Origin: Plazaster borealis | Lineage: Eukaryota; Echinodermata; Asteroidea; Forcipulatida; Labidiasteridae | DNA length: 64,000 nucleotides | NCBI GenBank assembly: GCA_021014325.1 | Contig: CM037469.1 | Location: forward strand, 19,057,701-19,121,700 | Direction: 5' to 3' | In this document: one piece after another, positions 57,150-64,000 of the stretch | How positions within the stretch are numbered: position 1 is the stretch's first letter | How the letters are laid out: every line of letters begins with the position of its first letter | Notes under the pieces: generated by a model | Told to the model about the DNA's origin: nothing | The model's input: only the letters and a program-made list of their open reading frames with translations | Database searches by the model: none | Translations under genes and position numbers: made by a program

Positions 57150-57560
57150 GATGATCCTGGTCCTAAATCACACCTGTTAATAATAGAAGAAAGTTCGCTT
57201 TTTGTTTCTAAATGTTTCAATTCGTCTTGAAGCAGGTTATCGAAAATATCCTTTCAAAATTATCTAAACCATTAATCTTATTCCATGTAGAATAAATCCC
57301 TTATGAAAAGGGGGTTTTTGTTCTAATTTGTTACATTGAAACTTGAATAAACGGAATTATCGAATTAATGCTAAAAATGTTTGTTGTTAAAAAAATAACA
57401 AAACATAAATAAACCACAGCCGCTAACTAAATAGGCCTATTGTTGTAATGAATTAATGGTATGATTCCTGCAGTCGTTTCTGATCAAGTGTTGTCAATGT
57501 CCGTGCTAACTGCACGATGACATTTGCTTCCTCCAAACCTACCCAATTAAACTTGGTATT
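57150..57560. other. Sequence upstream of the start codon
   Basis: Holds the acceptor-like site before the ATG exon. No TATA box, CpG-rich block or first exon could be fixed. Confidence 0.4.
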
Positions 57561-57959
57561 ATAGGGACTGTATATACGCTTGGTAATTGGAACCCACTGT
57601 TTGTTTCAATCCTATATAGTTGTAGGTATATACCATAAAACTAACCTGTGAAAATTTCATTTCAAAAGGTAGTAAAATTTTTGAGATATTGCCAAAAATC
57701 TGGAGCGGTTATGTCCACGCAGGAAAAAAAATCTGCTATTGGAATACACAATCTGAGAAACGTTACTGTCAGTAACACTTCTCAGATTCAAATTTTGGGG
57801 AATAAAAAGGAATATATTTTCCCATAGCCGCATTACTTTGAAAGTAAAAGTTTCTCAAAATGCATTATACTATCCAAAGCTGCTGTACTTCTTACCAAGT
57901 AAGTTTTTATTGCCATTAATTTTCAGAGTTATTACCAAACGTATACAGACACTTTAAAC
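57561..57959 (+). mobile_element. Family B element, copy 2
   Basis: Opposite orientation to 49217-49603. It has the same ends (ctgtatatacgcttggtaat; accaaacgtatacagac) and an imperfect central hairpin around AATCTGAGAAACGTTACTG. Confidence 0.78.
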
Positions 57960-59108
57960 GAGTGTAATACAACCTATAGGCAGTGCTTAAGTCATCCATA
58001 TTTTTGAGAGAACACATAAACTCAAAGAAAAAAATAATTCTTGTGGGTCCTATCGTACGTTTGCAAAAGTAACCCCAAGTTTTGAAACATCTCAGCTAAA
58101 CAAAATGTCTTACCCAATGAAGTTGGTTATTTCTACTTGTCTGGTCGGCTAAACTCCGACACTCTCCGTCATTTTCCAGCCTTTTGTCTTTCAATAATCC
58201 CAAGCGGGTTAACAGTTTGTTCGAGGATTAGAAGCGGACTCCTGTCTGACCGACATTCGTTAGTCAAGTGAGTGACTGGTGATAAACAATCTCGCAAACA
58301 AGCTATGCTCCAATGTACGCCTTTTCACACAAACGTTACTTGATCCATCTTAAGTTCATGCAATTCTCAACAAAGGCCTTAACACAATTGATTGTTTTGT
58401 TCACGTGTGTTGCCCACTGGCACATTTAGGAAAGGCCTATTAGTCTGTGTAGTTTGGTTTGATGTACGGTAGAGAACCATTTCATGACACGGCGAGCCAG
58501 CAAAACGCAACGTTTGAGATTACGGGTCAAATCTGCATCTGGAACTCTTGCCAAGATATGTAAGTGGCCTAATATTTTATATTGCTATCAATTTGTTTGT
58601 TTTTCACATCCAGGGCTTTTACAAACAAAACCTAAACTCCACAAAGAAATAGACCGCCTATTTTCATAAACCAATTTCATTTAATAACAAAGACCTGTAA
58701 TTATTGTACATGACTCTATTATCAGTAAGGAAATAAAGCATGTTCGATGTTCGATGCCATCGCAAACAAAATCACCCCCTTACTTAGGTCAATGAAGACC
58801 TATCATTGGCTGAGAGTTGTGCAACCTTTACGGATCCGGTTTGTGGGGGCCCGCTATTGTTGTTCTATTATTCCCTTTTCTAAAAAGTTCCCTTGTGGGG
58901 TCCAGGTTGAACTAAGAATTCCCTTGTGGGGCCCAGGTTAAACAAAGAAATCCCTTGGGTCGGCTCCATTGTTCTATGGTTCAAAAGACCCCACAATGGC
59001 ACTACCGTAAGCTCATCGGGCGTACACGCGTGTACGTTTGACCTCGGCGATGGCGTCCACTTCTGCAAGGGGGCTATTGAAAATGTGTAGTTACGCCAAT
59101 GTATTGGT
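57960..59108. other. No gene supported; short tandem repeat at 58884-58955
   Basis: Two and a half units of TTCCCTTGTGGGGTCCAGGT lie near 58884-58955. No second-copy EMI exon 3 or EGF exon was found between the duplicate exon and exon 1. Confidence 0.45.
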
Positions 59109-59226
59109 CCGAATTGGCGGCTACTGCTACGGCTACGGCTGGGTTGCCGCGTCATCATACGTTGAAGTATAGGACGTCCTTAGCAACAGTCCTTGCTGTA
59201 GTTGTAGCCGCCAACTCAAATATGGC
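59109..59226. mobile_element. Short MITE, second copy
   Basis: Ends CGAATTGGCGGCTACTGCTA and GTTGTAGCCGCCAACT. Same element and same position relative to the EMI-like exon as 55538-55663, so it predates the duplication. Confidence 0.65.
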
Positions 59227-59277
59227 CTTAGAGTTAAAAGTTCAGACCAATGTTGATGGCCCTAAAAGCAAACAAAC

Positions 59278-59361
59278 CTGTAACGAGTACATCTTGACCA
59301 TCCAAAGGTGCCACATTTGGTCGTATAGCGTTGTTGACAAGCGTAAGTACAGGTAGTTCCC
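59278..59361 (-). CDS. Duplicate EMI-like exon (second copy of exon 2)
   Basis: Acceptor ctttcag and donor gtttgt as in exon 2, with the same length (84) and phases. Reads GTTCTYACQQRYTTKCGTFG then WSRCTRY. All four cysteines and the QQRYTT..CG..GW..CTRY core are kept. It could be an alternative 5' exon of the giant gene, a piece of a sister gene, or a relic. A downstream partner exon was not found nearby. Confidence 0.65.
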
Positions 59362-60044
59362 CTGAAAGTAATTTTTAAAAAGTGTAATGCTTAAAATGTA
59401 AACGATGGGTTAAACAAAAAATATCTTTGTCTTGATTAACAGTCAAACATGATTTTCATCTAATTTGGGCAAGTATTAGGTGAAATTTGAGTACCCCATT
59501 CCTCCCCCAAAACTAACCTCAGAGAAGTTTTCGGTTTCAAGATTACCTTTGAGTGGTGCATCGTTGATTTAATGCGATGTATCAATGTCTAAAGAACATG
59601 ACCGATCATCATATCAACCAAACTCACTCCGATGCTATTCTGCAATTATATATGACCCCCTACCCTTTGGCGCCTTTTCCCCACAACTATGCTCCCCCAC
59701 TCTTACTTAAAACAAACTTGGTACTCAACTGTGACAATGGTATCCATGACGAGATCAAGATGATGACGCAAGACCCGAGCAAGTTCATGATGTTCGTTTA
59801 ACTGAAATATAAACGGATAATTAATTACAGAAAATGGTCACAAGATGGACCTTTATACCACAAAAAAAGAGATGAAGGAAATCTTAATTTTTAAAGATAA
59901 ACTACAAAATAAAAAACAGACACGAGTGATTTGAGATAGTATTTAAAAAACAATCTAGATTCCAAATGGGTTGCGCGGGAAGGCGTTCCATACTTGCGTA
60001 CATGCGTAGTCTTTAGAGCAGTACAAAATGGTATTTGCTATTGT

Positions 60045-60422
60045 TTAAAGGTATCGTACACGTTTGGTAATGACTCAAAACAAATATTAGCATAACAAAC
60101 TTACTTTGTAACAAGCAATGGCGAGCTTTTGATAGTATAAAACATTGTAGGAAACGACTCCCTCTGAAGTAACGTAGTTTTTGAGAAAGAGGTAATTTCT
60201 CACTAAAATAATAAAGACTTCTTGCAAGATGTTTTTATTGCTATCTGAAAGCACACAGATTAATTGTACAACAAGGGTGTTTTTTCTTTCATCATTTTCT
60301 TGCAACTTCGATGACCAATTGGGCCCAAATTTTCACAGGCTTGTTATTTTATGCATATGTTGGGATACACCAAGTGAGAACACTGGTCTTTGACAATTTC
60401 CAAACGTGTTCAGTGCCGTTAA
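60045..60422 (-). mobile_element. Family A element, 5' flank
   Basis: Ends TTAAAGGTATCGTACACG and CGTGTTCAGTGCCGTTAA; core GACTTCTTGCAAGATG is slightly imperfect. Confidence 0.83.
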
Positions 60423-63400
60423 GTAAACCGAGCCATGCGAGTCTTGTATTGGACTATTAGGCCCGCGCTAAACGTCGCACTTTTGCCGTGCCGAACTCAA
60501 ATATTTGGAAAATGATGAATTAAATTCGACAAAAGAGCGATGTTTAGCGCAATTTTGTAAATTTACACGGTAGTTGCAAGGACGAGGTGGTGACAAACGT
60601 CGCTGTCTTTCCGTTTCGATTCTAGCCTTTAGTCAAGGCGAACACAGAACCCCCCAGATTTCACGCACGAAAAAAGACCAGCGCGTGCGGCGAAGCCCCT
60701 TTACCAACTCGTTTAGCTAATCAGTATTAATGATTATGAAATATTTATATATGCAATTTATTTTTTACCTATTCACCTTTATTGTGTTCTGGGAATCTCA
60801 CATCAAATTCTTTGGAGGATTTTAAGGGGTACTTCTGTACAAGGGAAACTAGTGTTTTACAGTATGTGAATTTTTTGGGGGACAGCCTCTGCCAAATTAA
60901 TATCGGGGATGGTGCTGCAAGAAAACCGTCGACCCAAATAATTAGTTCAATTGCCACATACATGACCACGAGGTACGATAAAAGATGCAAATAGAAATGT
61001 TCGTATAACACATTAAAAAATGGTTAATGGCCCGAGGTTTCGACCCCAGCAGAGTCTTTCTCAAAGGTTGAAAACACACATACACAATATACTGGTGTTA
61101 ACAGAAGCAGTCATGTGGAGAGAAATGGAAGACGGAATTAAGAGAGCCTGGCAGAAAGCACACAGAAAAAAACAGTACAGTAAACAAACCTTTCAAAACT
61201 AGATGACAATGTGAAACAGAGAAGATTGCGAGAGCACTATGTAATACTATTTTAAAAGTTGTGTTGGCTTTGTAACGATTGTGTGGTTAATATACAACTT
61301 TATGGTCCAATTAAGAACTACCCCAGTAAATGCTAACACCATAACAGCACCACCCCTACTAAGAAACCCTTCCTCACTACCCTCCAGATCATTGTCCTTG
61401 ATGACTGATGGGTCGAGTTGTCTATTCATCGACTTTTCCCTCTTCTACAAATCTACAGCGAATCTCATACTTTTATATTTAATTTTAAAACTACTCCATG
61501 AACTAATGACACGGCTTTCATATTTCTACTGCTCGTATCTTGTTGTGCTTGCCTCCCCCATTAAATATAACACACGGACAATACAATCCAGCTCGTAAGT
61601 GCCAACAAGCAAAATTTAATCGTCGACTTCTAAAAGTCCAGCATTCTCCTGAAGACGATCAGAGCATACTGATCGAAACGTTGAGTCGTTAACCACCAGT
61701 TCTTTTCAGAACCAACACTACTCAAAAGAGATATTCACGTGGTGTTACCGCAAACCTCTCTTAGTTAGCCTATACCTCCACCATGCAAAGTTTAAAATCC
61801 GACTTCTAAATGATATTTCCGATAAACAAGAACCAATACGTACCATCAAGTCTCTGTCAGACAAAAAAACCTGCTGGGTATGTGGGTTCTTCCGCCAACA
61901 CCGCATCTACTTGCATTGGTCCTCGACAAATTATTAGTGTCACATTTTGCAAATTGAAGTCACCGTCAGCTTTTCCAGGGTGATGGGTTATTGAGTATAA
62001 CAATAAATTATCCGGGAAAATCACCAATCACGGACAGTAGACTAGAAGGACGTGACCTCTACGTAACGTAATGGTGATGCTACACCTCTCATGTCAGATT
62101 TGCATGCCTTTCGTATTATCGAATTTCCCAGCTCCGCCCATTTCTAGAAACGTGACGACGAACAACTCTGATGATTTCTTGAAGTAGTATGCCGAGTTAA
62201 TATAACCCGTCATGATCGCGAAATAGACGAAACACCATCTAAGCCAGTACGTTGGACTACAACTCTTGATTTGAAAATTTAAAACCACAGCCAAGACCCC
62301 GCGTTTGGACTGAAGGGCGTCTGTCAGAATCGCATGGTCAAAGGTATGGCGTAACTAAATTAAGAGTGTCAAATATTTGTCAAAGAGGAATTATGGAAAC
62401 TTTAAACTAAACTGTACATATAGCCTAGAGACTTTGGCAGACTTTCAATTTAAATGCTCAAGTTGTTCTTAACGTACATACCAGTATTTTGAAGTTGACT
62501 GTCCTGAATTATGCTTTAAGACATACCAACACGGCCAGGATAGTACTTTGTTGGGATAATCTGTTTTTTTCGTTAGTTGACTCCAATGTTATTCAAACTA
62601 ATTCTTTGTTAATCAATACAAAGTCTCTCCAAATGCAGTACAATAATAGCATACTTGAATTCCCAGTTTGCCGTATAATCAAAATTCTTGAAATGTTCAG
62701 ACTGTATAATTCCTTGTACATTAGCCTGCCCCATTCCAGTTTGGACACATACCTTTAGAACACAAGTATACTTTGAGTTTACGGCAGGTATAGGTGAACG
62801 TATTCTGCCTTTGATGATACAAGCACGTCATTTGGCACACAGTTAGAGTATGTCATCAGAAAGATATGTGGCTATAGGGTCATAGCAGGTTATTTCTTTG
62901 AAATGGCAGCCGCTTTGACAACCTTGTTTTTGTTCATAGAACAAATCTGCAATGGCCCGGAACACTAACTCTCTGTGTTCCAAATTCCATGCTTGTATTT
63001 TCGAAGGCACGGTTCGCCAAACTTTCCCTTTTTCTGCCCCTCTGAAAGTCTGTTCAAATAAAGTTTATAATCATTTCTTTCAGGTTGCAGTACACTCCAC
63101 ATTCTAAAAACGATCAGACTGTGTTACTGTTGTATCTATGTGAAAACTTCTAACAATAGCGTACCTCATTTCCATTTGGACCAATCTTGTACGATACCTA
63201 TTACAACACGAGATCTTGCGAGCGACGTTCAAAATTTTCACACTCGGGTCTCAGTAAACGTAGGCCCCCTATAAAGTCACCATTCTTTGCCCCATAATGT
63301 TCTTAGATGTTGTGTGTGTTTGGACCGTTGCTTTGTAAAGCTAAAGCTTTCATGTATTTGTAAGCAGTTCTTTAATAGATTTCAGGGGAAGTAATTTTCA

Positions 63401-63572
63401 CATACACCCAATTTCAGGTCCAATCTCAAACTCTTTTCTGTAACCCCAACCCCACCTGTTGATTGTTTTTGTTTTTGCTTTTTTCTAATAGATATTAAAT
63501 TTGCATAGGGATAAAGAGTATTATTTTCGTTTTTACTTATAATATACCGATGTGTGTGTGTTTAACATCTAC
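60423..63572. other. 5' flank, no gene supported
   Basis: Contains a dispersed repeat at 61637-61780 (see 46552) and sequence at 60787-60830 matching 56950-56990. A minus-strand frame from 60963 begins MYVAIELIIWVDGFLAA, which could be a signal peptide for the duplicated copy, but no phase-2 donor was found. Other open frames lack motifs. Confidence 0.4.
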
Positions 63573-63923
63573 TTAAAGGCACTTTAAAACTCGTTTTGAA
63601 ATTGTCAAAGACCAGTGTTCTCACTTGGTGTATCCCAACATGTGCATAAAATAACAAGCCTGTGAAAATTTGGGCTCAATTGGTCATCGAAGTTGCAAGA
63701 AAATGATGAAAGAAAAAACACCGATGGAATAAAAGGCTTCTTGCAAGAAGTATTTTATTCTTTAAGTGAGAAATTACCTCTTTCTCAAAAACTACGTTAC
63801 TTCAGAGAGAGTTGTTTTTCACAATGTTTTATACTATCAACAGCTCTCTGTTGCTCGTTACCAAGTCAGTTTTTATGCTAATATATATTTTGAGTAATTA
63901 CCAAACGTGTACAGTGCCTTTAA
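63573..63923 (+). mobile_element. Family A element, right edge of window
   Basis: Ends TTAAAGGCACTTTAAAACTC and GTGTACAGTGCCTTTAAA, core GCTTCTTGCAAGAAGT. Confidence 0.83.
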
Positions 63924-64000
63924 ACCAAATTTTGTACAGGTTATTTATTTTATGTATGGTTGTTCTAACAAAACATAAACACCGTCTGCGACTGTTTTGT

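Overview
The window is metazoan nuclear DNA: AT-rich, with long introns bounded by GT..AG, no operons, and many interspersed repeats. The repeat mix (short hairpin elements with terminal inverted repeats, SINEs with a tRNA-Leu-like head, LINE tails) and the domain content of the genes suggest a marine invertebrate deuterostome, most likely an echinoderm and plausibly a sea star. The organism call is inference from remembered repeat and protein styles; no database was consulted.

Region 1 (1-7230, + strand) holds the 3' part of a lysosome-associated membrane protein (LAMP) gene. Four exons encode one LAMP luminal domain with four cysteines, a transmembrane helix and a short tail with a YKSL sorting signal. 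Its introns contain a nested SINE/MITE, two other inverted-repeat elements, one copy of the window's main dispersed element and a minisatellite.

Region 2 (about 8880-13195) is a run of five different tandem arrays, ending in a large (GGGTCTACT)n array with an 808-bp higher-order unit. It breaks off in a 500-base assembly gap (13196-13695).

Region 3 (13696-18470) is gene-poor and repeat-rich, with a LINE remnant on the minus strand.

Region 4 (57149 down to about 18570, minus strand) is one very large gene. I traced 55 coding exons, about 10.4 kb of coding sequence (about 3,450 codons). It encodes a secreted protein with a signal peptide, an EMI-like cysteine module, EGF-like modules, about 20 fibronectin-III-like repeats and one galactose-binding/DUF642-like domain carrying a Ser/Thr-rich insert. 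Intron phases agree at nearly every junction, which is the main evidence for the model. Four exons need small indels to stay in frame, so the assembly has errors here or the allele is damaged. I do not recognise a named orthologue. The 3' end is uncertain.

Region 5 (57150-64000) contains a second copy of the EMI exon, from a partial tandem duplication of the 5' end of the large gene. The rest is repeats.

The strongest unexplained signal is in the dispersed elements. Two families (A, at least 11 copies including partial ones; B, 2 copies) share ends and internal blocks, but each has its own unrelated central palindrome.
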